Below, piece by piece: positions 7,879 to 15,961 of a stretch of 64,000 nt of DNA. Where the stretch lies: contig NZ_LMNA01000025.1 of the NCBI RefSeq assembly GCF_001422445.1, positions 187,061-251,060 of the forward strand. Direction: 5' to 3'. Source of the DNA: Pseudorhodoferax sp. Leaf274. Lineage in GTDB: Bacteria; Pseudomonadota; Gammaproteobacteria; Burkholderiales; Burkholderiaceae_C. The notes beneath the pieces are model-generated. The model did no database searches, was not told where the DNA came from, and saw only the letters and a program-made list of their open reading frames with translations. The position numbers and the translations under genes are program-made. The number at the start of each line of letters is the position of its first letter. Position 1 is the first letter of the stretch.

Positions 7879-7910
7879 GCCGCGCCCGCGGTCGTGCGAC
7901 GCCCGCATCG

Positions 7911-9176
7911 GTGCGCCGTGCACCGCCTGCCTTCGATGGATCGTTCTTGAATCTTCGTCTTGTTCTTGCGTGCCTGATGGCAATGGCGGTTGGGCTTCCC
8001 AATGCGGTGATCAGCATCACCAAGGTGCTCGTCGTGGTCAGCGCGCTCGGTCTCGTGCTCGCGCCGGCCCTGCGGGGAAGCCGTGACGCGGCCGCAGCGC
8101 GGCTGCGCTCGCCACCGGTGATGCTGGCGGCCCTGGCCTTCCTGGCGCTGTCGTTGATCTGGACGACCGTGCCCAGCAGCGAGGCGCTCGGCGCGCTCGG
8201 CAAGCACGCCAAGCTGCTGCTCATTCCGATCCTAGTGCTGTTCCTGCGCACACGCCGCGAGGCGCTGACCGCGCTGGCCTGGTTCGTGGGTGCCCAGGTG
8301 TTCCTGCTGCTGAGCTCCTGGCTGCTGGTGCTGGACGTGCCCGTGCCCTGGGCCACGGCCGACACCGCCTTGATCGACCACGCGGTGTTCACCAACTACC
8401 TGGGCCAGTCCATCATGACCGCCACGCTGGCCGGCATCTGCTGGCATCTGCGCAGCTATCTTCCGCACCCGTGGATGCGGCAGGCGGCGATCGCCGTGTC
8501 CCTGCTCGCGCTCGCCAGCACGCTGTTCGTGATGCCGGGGCGGACCGGCCACCTGGTCGCCATCGCCGTGGTGTCGCTGGCCCTGCTGTGGCTGCTGCCC
8601 AGGCGGCTGCGTCTGGCGGGGGTGCTGATGCCGGTCGCCGTCGCTGCGCTGCTGCTGGTCACTTCGGAGCCCATGCGCTACCGGGCCGGCCTGGTGGTGG
8701 ACGAAAGCATGGCATTCGCCGCGCGGGCCGAGACGCGGTCTTCTTCCGGCGAACGGCTGAACTTCTGGCACCGCTCGGTCCAGGCCATCTCCGAGCGGCC
8801 CTGGACGGGTTTCGGGCTGGGCAGCTTCAACCAGCAGTACAAGCGCCTGGACGCGGGACGCGGCAACCCGACCACCTTCGGCGTGCGCAATCCGCACCAG
8901 GAATTCCTGTTGTGGGGTGTGGAGGCCGGCATCGGCGCCATGCTGCTGCTGTGCGCATTGCTGTATTGCCTTTACCGCGACATGTGCCTGGGCGAGAGGC
9001 CCGCGGTGCGCGCCGGCGTCTCGGCGATGGCCGCGTTGCTGATCTCCTGCATGTTCAATTCCATCCTGTTCGACGCCGCCATCGGCGATTTCTTCTGCGT
9101 GGCCATCGGCCTGCTGATGGCGCTCAGCCTGCGCACCGCATCCGATCCCGTGCAGGCACCGGGCCGCGCTGCATGA
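7911..9176 (+). CDS. waaL: O-antigen ligase family protein (WaaL/Wzy_C)
   Basis: A 421-residue membrane protein with about ten to twelve hydrophobic helices. It carries the Wzy_C signature in the large periplasmic loop: FWHRSVQAISERPWTGFGLG, followed by VRNPHQEFLLWGVEAG with the conserved His. These proteins transfer O-antigen or other sugars from undecaprenyl diphosphate to lipid A-core, or polymerise such units. The frame starts at GTG 7911, but a TTG at 7947 just before the first helix is also possible. It ends in an ATGA overlap with msbA, so ligase and exporter are translationally coupled. Ligase versus polymerase cannot be separated by eye; proximity to msbA favours ligase. Confidence 0.85.
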   Translation: MRRAPPAFDGSFLNLRLVLACLMAMAVGLPNAVISITKVLVVVSALGLVLAPALRGSRDAAAARLRSPPVMLAALAFLALSLIWTTVPSSEALGALGKHAKLLLIPILVLFLRTRREALTALAWFVGAQVFLLLSSWLLVLDVPVPWATADTALIDHAVFTNYLGQSIMTATLAGICWHLRSYLPHPWMRQAAIAVSLLALASTLFVMPGRTGHLVAIAVVSLALLWLLPRRLRLAGVLMPVAVAALLLVTSEPMRYRAGLVVDESMAFAARAETRSSSGERLNFWHRSVQAISERPWTGFGLGSFNQQYKRLDAGRGNPTTFGVRNPHQEFLLWGVEAGIGAMLLLCALLYCLYRDMCLGERPAVRAGVSAMAALLISCMFNSILFDAAIGDFFCVAIGLLMALSLRTASDPVQAPGRAA

Positions 9177-10924
9177 CCGAGCCGTTCACCCCGCCCAAGG
9201 CCTCCATCGGCCAGCGCCTGCGGCGCGTGTGGCCCTACTTCCGCTCCGCACGTGCCGGCTGGGTGCTGCTGGTGCTGGCCACGGCCGTGGTGGCCGCGAC
9301 GGAGCCGATGATCCCGGCATTGCTCAAGCCCCTGCTGGACCGCGGCTTCCAGCGCGACACGCTGCCGTTGTGGGCCATCCCGGTGGCGCTGCTGGGCCTG
9401 TTCGGCCTGCGCGGCCTGGCGGCGTTCACGGCCAACTACGCGCTCGGGCGCATCGCCAACCAGGGGCTGCTGCAACTGCGGCGCGAGCTGTTCGCCAAGA
9501 TCCTCTCGGGCGACCTGCGGCTGTTCCGCAGCCAGTCCGCCAGCTCGCTGGCCAATACCGTGGTCTACGAGGTGCAGACCGGCTCGCAGGTTCTCGTGGG
9601 TGCCATCATGGCGTTCTCGCGCGACAGCCTCACGCTGGTGGCGCTGGTCGGCTACCTGCTCTACCTGAACTGGAAGCTGACCCTCATCGTGGCGCTGCTG
9701 ATCCCGGCCGTCGCCTGGGTCATGGGCGTGCTGTCGCGCCGGCTCTACAAGCTCACGCGGGCCAGCCAGAGCTCCACCGATGCGCTGGCCTACGTGGTCG
9801 AGGAAAACGTGCTGGCGCACCGCGACGTCCGGCTGCAGGCCGCGCAGGCCCTGCAGCAGCAGCGCTTCGATGCGCTCAGCGAGCGGCTGCGCCAGCTGTC
9901 GATCAAGTCGGTCGTGGCCTCGTCGACCATGTCGCCGCTCACGCAGATGCTGGTGGCGGTGGCCATGTCGGCCGTCATCACCATCGCGCTGGTGCAAAGC
10001 GCCGACGGCAGCTCCTCCGTCGGCAGCTTCGTGGCCTTCATCACCGCCATGCTGCTCCTGGTCTCGCCGATCAAGCACCTGTCGGAGGTGGCCAACCCCA
10101 TCACGCGCGGGCTGGCGGCCATCGAGCGCGCGCTCGAACTCATGCAGCAGACCGAGGACGAGCGCGGCGGCAGCTTCAGCCTGCCGCGTGCGCGCGGCGA
10201 CATCGCGCTGGAGGGCGTGACCGTGCGCTTCGACGGCACCGGCCAGCCGGCGCTCGATGCGCTGGACCTGCGCGTCGCTGCGGGCGAGACCGTGGCGCTG
10301 GTCGGCGCTTCCGGCGCCGGCAAGACCACGCTCGTGAACCTGCTGCCGCGCTTCCTGGAGCCCAGCAGCGGCCGCGTCGCGCTGGACGGCCATGCCGTGA
10401 GCGACTGGGACATCACCGCATTGCGCCGCCAGTTCGCGGTGGTCAGCCAGCATGTCGTCATGCTCAACGACAGCCTGGCCGCCAACGTGGCGCTCGGCCA
10501 GCCGCTGGACCGTGACCGGCTGGCGCGGTGCCTGGCCGATGCCAACCTTGACAAGCTGGTCGCCGAGCTGCCGCAGGGCATGGACACGCCCATCGGCCAC
10601 AACGCCGCGCAGCTGTCCGGCGGCCAGCGCCAGCGCGTGGCCATCGCCCGCGCGCTGTACAAGGACGCGCCGGTGCTCATCCTCGACGAGGCCACCTCGG
10701 CGCTGGACACTGAGTCTGAACGCGCCGTGCAGGCCGCGCTGCAGCGGCTGATGCAGGGCCGCACCACGCTGGTCATCGCCCACCGCCTGTCCACCGTGCA
10801 GCACGCCGACCGCATCGTCGTCATGGAGGCCGGCCGCATCATCGAGACCGGTACCCATGCGGAACTGCTGGCGCGCGACGGCGCCTACGCCCGCCTGTAC
10901 GGCCTGGGCCTGCCGGGTGCCTGA
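9173..10924 (+). CDS. msbA: Lipid A export ABC transporter MsbA
   Basis: A 583-residue half-transporter that flips lipid A-core across the inner membrane. The transmembrane domain (about 20-330) begins with EPMIPALLKPLLDRGF, typical of MsbA. The nucleotide-binding domain has Walker A GASGAGKTT from residue 378, ABC signature LSGGQRQRVAIARAL, Walker B VLILDEATSALD and the H-loop IAHRLST. All catalytic elements are intact. It overlaps waaL upstream (ATGA), and the next permease starts at a GTG inside its last codons. Confidence 0.96.
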   Translation: MTEPFTPPKASIGQRLRRVWPYFRSARAGWVLLVLATAVVAATEPMIPALLKPLLDRGFQRDTLPLWAIPVALLGLFGLRGLAAFTANYALGRIANQGLLQLRRELFAKILSGDLRLFRSQSASSLANTVVYEVQTGSQVLVGAIMAFSRDSLTLVALVGYLLYLNWKLTLIVALLIPAVAWVMGVLSRRLYKLTRASQSSTDALAYVVEENVLAHRDVRLQAAQALQQQRFDALSERLRQLSIKSVVASSTMSPLTQMLVAVAMSAVITIALVQSADGSSSVGSFVAFITAMLLLVSPIKHLSEVANPITRGLAAIERALELMQQTEDERGGSFSLPRARGDIALEGVTVRFDGTGQPALDALDLRVAAGETVALVGASGAGKTTLVNLLPRFLEPSSGRVALDGHAVSDWDITALRRQFAVVSQHVVMLNDSLAANVALGQPLDRDRLARCLADANLDKLVAELPQGMDTPIGHNAAQLSGGQRQRVAIARALYKDAPVLILDEATSALDTESERAVQAALQRLMQGRTTLVIAHRLSTVQHADRIVVMEAGRIIETGTHAELLARDGAYARLYGLGLPGA

Positions 10925-12095
10925 ACGCCGGACCGACCCGGCGCTCACGGTGGTGCTGGCCGGCGTGGCTGCCGCGCTGCACGTGGGCAAGCTGCCGCCG
11001 GCGCTGCCGGTGCTGCGCGAGGCACTGGCGCTCTCGCTGGTGCAGGCCGGGTTCCTGCTCTCGCTGGTGCAGCTGGCCGGCATGGGGCTGGGGCTGGCGG
11101 TCGGCCTGGCCGGCGAAGGCCTGGGCCTCAAGCGCTGCATGGCCGCGGGGCTGGTGCTGCTGAGCGCCGCCAGCCTGGCCGGCGGCTTCGCGCAGGATGC
11201 GCCCGTCCTGCTCACCTTGCGCGCACTGGAAGGCTTCGGCTTCCTGCTGGCCGTCACGCCCGGCCCGAGCCTGATCCGCCGGGTGGCCGCGGCGGGTGAG
11301 CTCGACGCCAAGCTCGGCCTGTGGGGCGCCTACATGCCGCTGGGCACGGCCATCGCGCTGCTGGCCGGCCCCTGGCTGCTGCCGCGGCTGGGGTGGTCGG
11401 GCTGGTGGTGGCTGCTGGCCGCACCTTCGCTGGCGATGGCGCTGTGGCTCTGGCTGGCGCTGCCGGCCGACACGCGCAGCGCGGCGCCGGGCGCCGGCGC
11501 CTGGTCGTCGCGGCTGCGCAGGACACTGGCGGCACCGGGGCCCTGGCTGCTGGGCGCCAGCTTCGCGATGTATGCCGGCCAGTGGCTGGCCGTGGTGGGC
11601 TTCCTGCCCACCGTGTTCGCGCAGGCCCAGGTCGGCGCGCTCCTGGCCGGTGCGCTGACGGCATTGGTGGCGGCCGTCAACATCGGCGGCAACATCGCTG
11701 CGGGACGGCTGCTGCGCGCCGGCGCGGCGCCGCGCAGCCTGCTGCTGACGGGCTTCGCCGCCATGGCGCTGGGCGCCATGCTCGCGTTCCTGCCGGTGCT
11801 GGACGCCGGCCCCGTCGCCCGCACCGGCGGCGTGCTGCTGTTCTCGCTGGTCGGCGGCCTGGTGCCGGCGACGCTGTTCGCGCTGTGCGTGCGGCTGGCA
11901 CCGGGCAGCGACACCGTGGCCACCACCGTGGGCTGGATGCAGCAGTGCTCGGCCGTCGGGCAGTTCGCGCTGCCGCCGCTGGTCGGCTGGGTCGCGCGGC
12001 TGGCGGGCGGCTGGCAATGGACCTGGGCGTTGACGGGGCTGTGCTGCGCGGCCGGCGCCGTGCTGGCCTGGCGCATGACGGCGGCCCGGCGCTGA
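10917..12095 (+). CDS. MFS transporter (cyanate/nitrate-like permease)
   Basis: A 392-residue major facilitator permease with about twelve hydrophobic helices. GTG 10917 is chosen because it lies within the msbA stop region (8-base overlap) and gives VPERRTDPALTVVLAGVAAAL, entering helix 1 directly. The in-frame upstream sequence is msbA coding. Features include GLGLAVGLAGEGLGLKRCM in the first cytoplasmic loop and GWMQQCSAVGQFALPPLVGW late in the protein, as in CynX-like permeases. The substrate is unknown. Coupling to msbA places it in the LPS operon, but no family link to LPS is visible. Confidence 0.85.
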   Translation: MPERRTDPALTVVLAGVAAALHVGKLPPALPVLREALALSLVQAGFLLSLVQLAGMGLGLAVGLAGEGLGLKRCMAAGLVLLSAASLAGGFAQDAPVLLTLRALEGFGFLLAVTPGPSLIRRVAAAGELDAKLGLWGAYMPLGTAIALLAGPWLLPRLGWSGWWWLLAAPSLAMALWLWLALPADTRSAAPGAGAWSSRLRRTLAAPGPWLLGASFAMYAGQWLAVVGFLPTVFAQAQVGALLAGALTALVAAVNIGGNIAAGRLLRAGAAPRSLLLTGFAAMALGAMLAFLPVLDAGPVARTGGVLLFSLVGGLVPATLFALCVRLAPGSDTVATTVGWMQQCSAVGQFALPPLVGWVARLAGGWQWTWALTGLCCAAGAVLAWRMTAARR

Positions 12096-12107
12096 GCAGG
12101 CCTGGCC

Positions 12108-12113
12108 GACAAT
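12108..12113 (+). promoter_or_regulatory. GACAAT -10-like motif just before ATG
   Basis: GACAAT ends 6 bases before the ATG at 12120. If it is a -10 element, transcription would start at the A of the start codon, giving a leaderless mRNA. No -35 match is seen at 17 bases. The same arrangement recurs at 27095 and 57744. Confidence 0.4.
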
Positions 12114-12119
12114 CCGCCC

Positions 12120-12932
12120 ATGTCTTCGCCCGCGCCCTCCCCCACCCTCAGCGTCGTCATCGCCGCCAAGAACGAGGCCCCCCACATCGCCGACTGCGTG
12201 CGCTCGGCCAGCTTTGCCGACGAGATCCTGGTGCTGGACTCCGGCAGCACCGATGCCACCGCCGCCCTGGCCGCCGAACAGGGCGCGCGTGTCGTGTCCA
12301 CCGACTGGCCCGGCTACGGCCCGCAGCAGCAACGCGGCATCGAGATGGCCCGCTGCGACTGGGTGCTGTCGCTCGACGCGGACGAGCGCATCGGCCCCGA
12401 GCTGCAGGCCGAGATCCGCGCGGCCATCGCATCCGGCGCGGCCGACGGCTACCGGCTGCCCCGCCTGTCCAGCTTCTGCGGCCAGTTCATCCACCACAGC
12501 GGCTGGCGGCCCGACTACACGCTGCGCCTGGTGCGGCGCGAGAAGGCCGGCTTCACCGCGCACCTGCTGCACGCGCACATGACCGTGGACGGCACGCGGC
12601 AGGACCTGCGCCACAGCCTGGTCCACTACAGCTACCAGGACCTGGACGACGTGCTGGAGAAGCTCAACCGCTACTCCACCGTCGGCGCACGCGACCTGCA
12701 GGCGCGCGGCAAGAAGGCGTCGATGGGAGGCGCCATCGCCCATGGCCTGTGGGCCTTCGTGCGGACCTACCTGGTGCGCCAGGGCTTTCGCGACGGGCGA
12801 GAGGGCTTTCTGATCGCCGTCTACAACGCCGAGACGACGTTCTACAAGTACCTCAAGCTGATGGCGCTGAACGCGCCGGCGCCGGCCACCGGTTCGGCCA
12901 ACGCGGCCGACGCCACCGCCCGGCAACCGTGA
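12120..12932 (+). CDS. LPS core glycosyltransferase family 2 (WaaE/KdtX-like)
   Basis: A 270-residue cytoplasmic GT-A enzyme. It has SVVIAAKNEAPHIADCVRSA, the nucleotide-binding LVLDSGSTDAT and the metal-binding LSLDADERI, all characteristic of GT2. The later segments RPDYTLRLVRREKAGF and VHYSYQDLDDVLEKLNRYS are typical of WaaE/KdtX-type beta-1,4-glucosyltransferases that extend the inner core of LPS. It follows msbA and the MFS gene by 24 bases. With only six bases after the GACAAT motif and no Shine-Dalgarno sequence, translation may be leaderless. The exact donor sugar is not determinable. Confidence 0.88.
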   Translation: MSSPAPSPTLSVVIAAKNEAPHIADCVRSASFADEILVLDSGSTDATAALAAEQGARVVSTDWPGYGPQQQRGIEMARCDWVLSLDADERIGPELQAEIRAAIASGAADGYRLPRLSSFCGQFIHHSGWRPDYTLRLVRREKAGFTAHLLHAHMTVDGTRQDLRHSLVHYSYQDLDDVLEKLNRYSTVGARDLQARGKKASMGGAIAHGLWAFVRTYLVRQGFRDGREGFLIAVYNAETTFYKYLKLMALNAPAPATGSANAADATARQP

Positions 12933-13062
12933 CGGCGGCGCCGACGGGGCGCTGACCGACCTGCAGGCCCGCCACGGCCGCGCCGAGACCCGGCCCGCCA
13001 ATGACCTGGCCATGGCGGTCCATGGACTCCAGCGCAGCACGGCCCATGCCTTCTGCCTGTCG

Positions 13063-15192
13063 TCAGAACTGGTAGTTCGCGCTCAGCAGCAAGCTGCGCG
13101 GTGCGCCGGGCATGGCAGCCGAACGCCAGTACTCGGTGTCGAACAGGTTGGACACGGCGGCCGTCACCGTCCACGGGGCGGCGCGCCAGCCCACCAGCGC
13201 GTCCCAGCGGCTGTAGCCTGGCACCTGCGAGGTGTTGGCTGCATTGGCCCAACGCGCGCTGGTGTGGGTCACGCCGATCTCGCCGTACCACGGCCCCTCG
13301 GGCGCATAGCGCAGGAACAGGTTGCCGTTGCGCCTGGCCGAGCCGTTCAGGTACAGGCCTTCGTTGGCCGGCACCTGGGCGTCCCCGGTCACCTTGGCGC
13401 TCATGACGCCTGCACCGCCGCGCACGTACCAGCCCTTCGCCACCTGGCCCGAGGCGCTGAACTCGACCCCGCGCGAGCGCTCCTTGCCACGGATGGCCCA
13501 GGTGAAGGGGTCGTTGACGGCATCGGGCCGGTAGCGGATGTTGTAGTGCTCCAGCGTGTAGACGGCCAGCTGCGTCGACAGCATGCCGCCCAGCCAGTCG
13601 CTCTTGATGCCGACCTCGAACTGGCGCGAATGCTGCGGCGCATCGTCGTAGACCGCGTTGGCGGCCACGTCCACCGACAGCATGCCGCGCCCGCCATACG
13701 GCGAGTAACTCTTGCTGTAGGAGGCGTACAGGCTCTGCGAGGGCACCGGCTGCCAGACCACGCCCACGCGCGGGCTCGAGGAACTGCCGTCGTAGCCACG
13801 CGCGAGCCCGCTCAGGTAGTTGGTGCTGTGGAACTTGAAGCGGTCGTGGCGCAGGCCCAGCAGCAGCTTCCATTCGGGCGTGATGCCGATCAGGTCCTGC
13901 ACGTACACCGCTTCGGCCTCGCCCTCGTGGCGGTTGTGCTGCGTCGGCGTGCCCTGCGCCGGTCGTGCGGGCCAGGCCGCGGGGTTGGGGTTGAACGGGT
14001 CGTAGCCGAAGTTCTGCGTGACGGTCGCCAGGCGCGGCTGGCGCAATTCATCGCTGATCTCCAGGCCCAGCAGCAGGTCGTGCGCGATGGTGCCGGTGTG
14101 GAACTTGCCCGCCAGGTCCAGCGTGTTGGAGGTGGTCTTGTTGGAGGTCTGCTGCCAGGCGTAGTTCGGCCGGACCAGCCCGGTCGCCGCGTTGTAGGTG
14201 CCGGCGAAGTAGTGGTCGAAGTCCTGGCTGGCCTCGCGCTTGCTGGCCACCCAGCGCAGGCTCCAGGCCGGGTTGAATTCGTAGACGAGGTCCGAGCGCG
14301 CCACGCGCAGCCGGTCTTGCACGTAGTCGCCCGGGTGCTGGAAACCGGTGCGGATCGACACGCCGGCCGGCAACGTGTCGTAGGCCGGGCCGCGGTCGGG
14401 CACGCGCCAGACGTTGTCGTAGGTGTACTGCGCCGTCCAGCGCAGCCCGGTGCGCGTGTCGATCAGGATGCTCGGCGAGACCATCTCGTTCCGGTTGCGG
14501 ATGCCTGCGCGAAAGCTGTGGGCCTGCTCGCGGTCGGCGGTCAGGCGCATCACCACGTTCGGGTTCACCACGTGGTTGATGTCGATGGTGCCGCCGTAGT
14601 TCTCCCACGAGCCGCCACGCAGCGTCACGCTGCTCCTGGCGTCGAAGCGCGCCTGCTTGCTGACCAGGTTGACGATGCCGCCGCCGGCGCTGCGGCCGTA
14701 CAGCACCGAGGCGGGGCCTTTGAGGATCTCGATGCGTTCCACGTTGGCCGTGCTGCGGCGCACCTGGCCGCTTTCGCGCACGCCATCGCGGTAGATGTCG
14801 CCGCTGTCGGCCTGGAAACCGCGGATGTACACGCCCTCGCCGCGCATGTCGTAGGTCGTGTTCACGCCCGGGATCCCGTCCAGCATGATGGACAGGTCGT
14901 TGATGCCGTAGCTCTTGTACTTGTTGACGTCCAGCGTGTCGATGGTCTGCGGGATGTCCTTGGGCGCCAGGTAGGTCTTGGTGGCCGTGGTCACGCCCTC
15001 GGGCCGCACGTCGTCGGGGTCGTACTGGCTGGCCTTGACGTTGACGGCCGGCAGCGTGGTGGTGTCCTGCTGGGCCATGGCTTCGGCACCGAACAGCACG
15101 GTGCAGACGGCCATGGCACTGCTGCGCAGGGCGAACGGGCGGATGGCGGACGGACGGATGGCGACGCGGCGGCGCGTGGCGCGGTGGCGCAT
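13063..15192 (-). CDS. TonB-dependent siderophore receptor
   Basis: A 709-residue outer-membrane receptor. ATG 15192, after GGGGAA, gives an Arg-rich n-region and a signal peptide ending near EAMAQQ. A plug domain follows (IPQTIDTLD, IMLDGIPGVN, RIEILKGPASVLYG), then a 22-strand barrel. The siderophore-receptor signature appears in QSLYASYSKSYSPYGG. The protein ends in SANYQF with the terminal Phe required for Bam insertion. No siderophore synthesis or inner-membrane transport genes are nearby, so it probably captures xenosiderophores as a stand-alone gene. An iron (Fur) box is not obvious upstream. A short -10-like TATACT lies about 140 bases before the start. Confidence 0.93.
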   Translation of the reverse strand: MRHRATRRRVAIRPSAIRPFALRSSAMAVCTVLFGAEAMAQQDTTTLPAVNVKASQYDPDDVRPEGVTTATKTYLAPKDIPQTIDTLDVNKYKSYGINDLSIMLDGIPGVNTTYDMRGEGVYIRGFQADSGDIYRDGVRESGQVRRSTANVERIEILKGPASVLYGRSAGGGIVNLVSKQARFDARSSVTLRGGSWENYGGTIDINHVVNPNVVMRLTADREQAHSFRAGIRNRNEMVSPSILIDTRTGLRWTAQYTYDNVWRVPDRGPAYDTLPAGVSIRTGFQHPGDYVQDRLRVARSDLVYEFNPAWSLRWVASKREASQDFDHYFAGTYNAATGLVRPNYAWQQTSNKTTSNTLDLAGKFHTGTIAHDLLLGLEISDELRQPRLATVTQNFGYDPFNPNPAAWPARPAQGTPTQHNRHEGEAEAVYVQDLIGITPEWKLLLGLRHDRFKFHSTNYLSGLARGYDGSSSSPRVGVVWQPVPSQSLYASYSKSYSPYGGRGMLSVDVAANAVYDDAPQHSRQFEVGIKSDWLGGMLSTQLAVYTLEHYNIRYRPDAVNDPFTWAIRGKERSRGVEFSASGQVAKGWYVRGGAGVMSAKVTGDAQVPANEGLYLNGSARRNGNLFLRYAPEGPWYGEIGVTHTSARWANAANTSQVPGYSRWDALVGWRAAPWTVTAAVSNLFDTEYWRSAAMPGAPRSLLLSANYQF

Positions 15193-15332
15193 GTGGAAAT
15201 TCCCCAGAAAAGCAGTCGGACCGCACGGCACGTGCCGCGCGGCGGTTCGGATGGCTGGGGAGTCCTGCGTGGGCAACCTGGCTGGTGGTGCCCCGGGCGT
15301 CGGCGCGCAACGGGCCGGCGCAAAGGCGCCGC

Positions 15333-15338
15333 AGTATA
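15333..15338 (-). promoter_or_regulatory. Candidate -10 for the TonB-dependent siderophore receptor
   Basis: TATACT on the minus strand in the 178-base gap between the YbaN-like gene and the receptor. It would give a leader of about 135 bases. The -35 is poorly matched. Confidence 0.35.
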
Positions 15339-15370
15339 GCGAGGTGTGACGAAGTGTGACCGGGGCGCGC

Positions 15371-15856
15371 TCAGCCCGGCAACGGTTCCGGCCGCAGCCA
15401 CAGCCAGCACAGCACCACGGCCATGCAGCCGCAGGCCAGTGCGGTGATCCACCACCGGCTGCCCACCCACAGCAGCAGGCCGGCGCAGGCGGACATGGCC
15501 ACCGTGGCATTCCACTTGGAACGCCGGCTCACACAGCCGCCGGCCTGCCAGTCCCGGATCAGCTTGCCGAACACGCGGTGGTTCAGCAGCCAGCGGTGCA
15601 GCCGGGGGGAACTGCGCGCCGCCGCCCAGGCTGCGATCAGCAGGAACACCGTGGTGGGCAGGCCCGGCACGAACAGGCCCACGATGCCGGTGGCCAGCGA
15701 CAGGCAGGCCAGCAGCAGCAACAGCCAGCGCCAGGGGGCGGGCAACGGCCGCACGGCACCGGCGCCCGCATCGGCAACGGGCGCGGCCACAGGCGGCGCA
15801 GCCGGTGCGGGGCGGTCGCTGGAGCGCGGGTCTTCGGTCGGCATGGCGGGCTGCAT
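15371..15856 (-). CDS. DUF454 (YbaN family) membrane protein
   Basis: A 161-residue small inner-membrane protein. Residues from about 40 onward carry the DUF454 pattern: GIVGLFVPGLPTTVFLLIAAWAAARSSPRLHRWLLNHRVFG, then IRDW and two further helices. The N-terminal 35 residues are a Pro/Ala-rich extension. ATG 15856 (or ATG 15844) is preferred over the longer frame to 15958, which would nearly abut the divergent diguanylate cyclase start at 15962 and leave no promoter space. Function of the family is unknown; E. coli YbaN is its best-known member. Confidence 0.85.
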   Translation of the reverse strand: MQPAMPTEDPRSSDRPAPAAPPVAAPVADAGAGAVRPLPAPWRWLLLLLACLSLATGIVGLFVPGLPTTVFLLIAAWAAARSSPRLHRWLLNHRVFGKLIRDWQAGGCVSRRSKWNATVAMSACAGLLLWVGSRWWITALACGCMAVVLCWLWLRPEPLPG

Positions 15857-15961
15857 TCTGTCCCAGCGGCCCCTTCGCCTGGCGGGCCATCGGCGTGCGG
15901 TGGCGCTGAATTCGTTCAGAATATCGACCGACTCCGCTGAAAAATTGGTTAACTTCAAGAA

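Larger units (their letters stand above)
7549..7910. other. Intergenic region between tolB and waaL
   Basis: A 362-base divergent spacer. I find no TolA-like C-terminus, no tRNA and no repeat. It holds a possible 68-codon minus-strand frame (7614-7820) and a GATAAT -10-like element for waaL at 7873-7878. The tolB promoter must also be here, but I cannot place it. Confidence 0.6.

Noticed and set aside
7549-7910. TolA C-terminal fragment upstream of tolB
   Set aside because: The frame present there has none of the TolA domain III features and no homology I can see.
15193-15370. Possible cobalamin or other riboswitch ahead of the TonB receptor
   Set aside because: I found no B12-box-like sequence or other aptamer core. 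The receptor is of the siderophore type.
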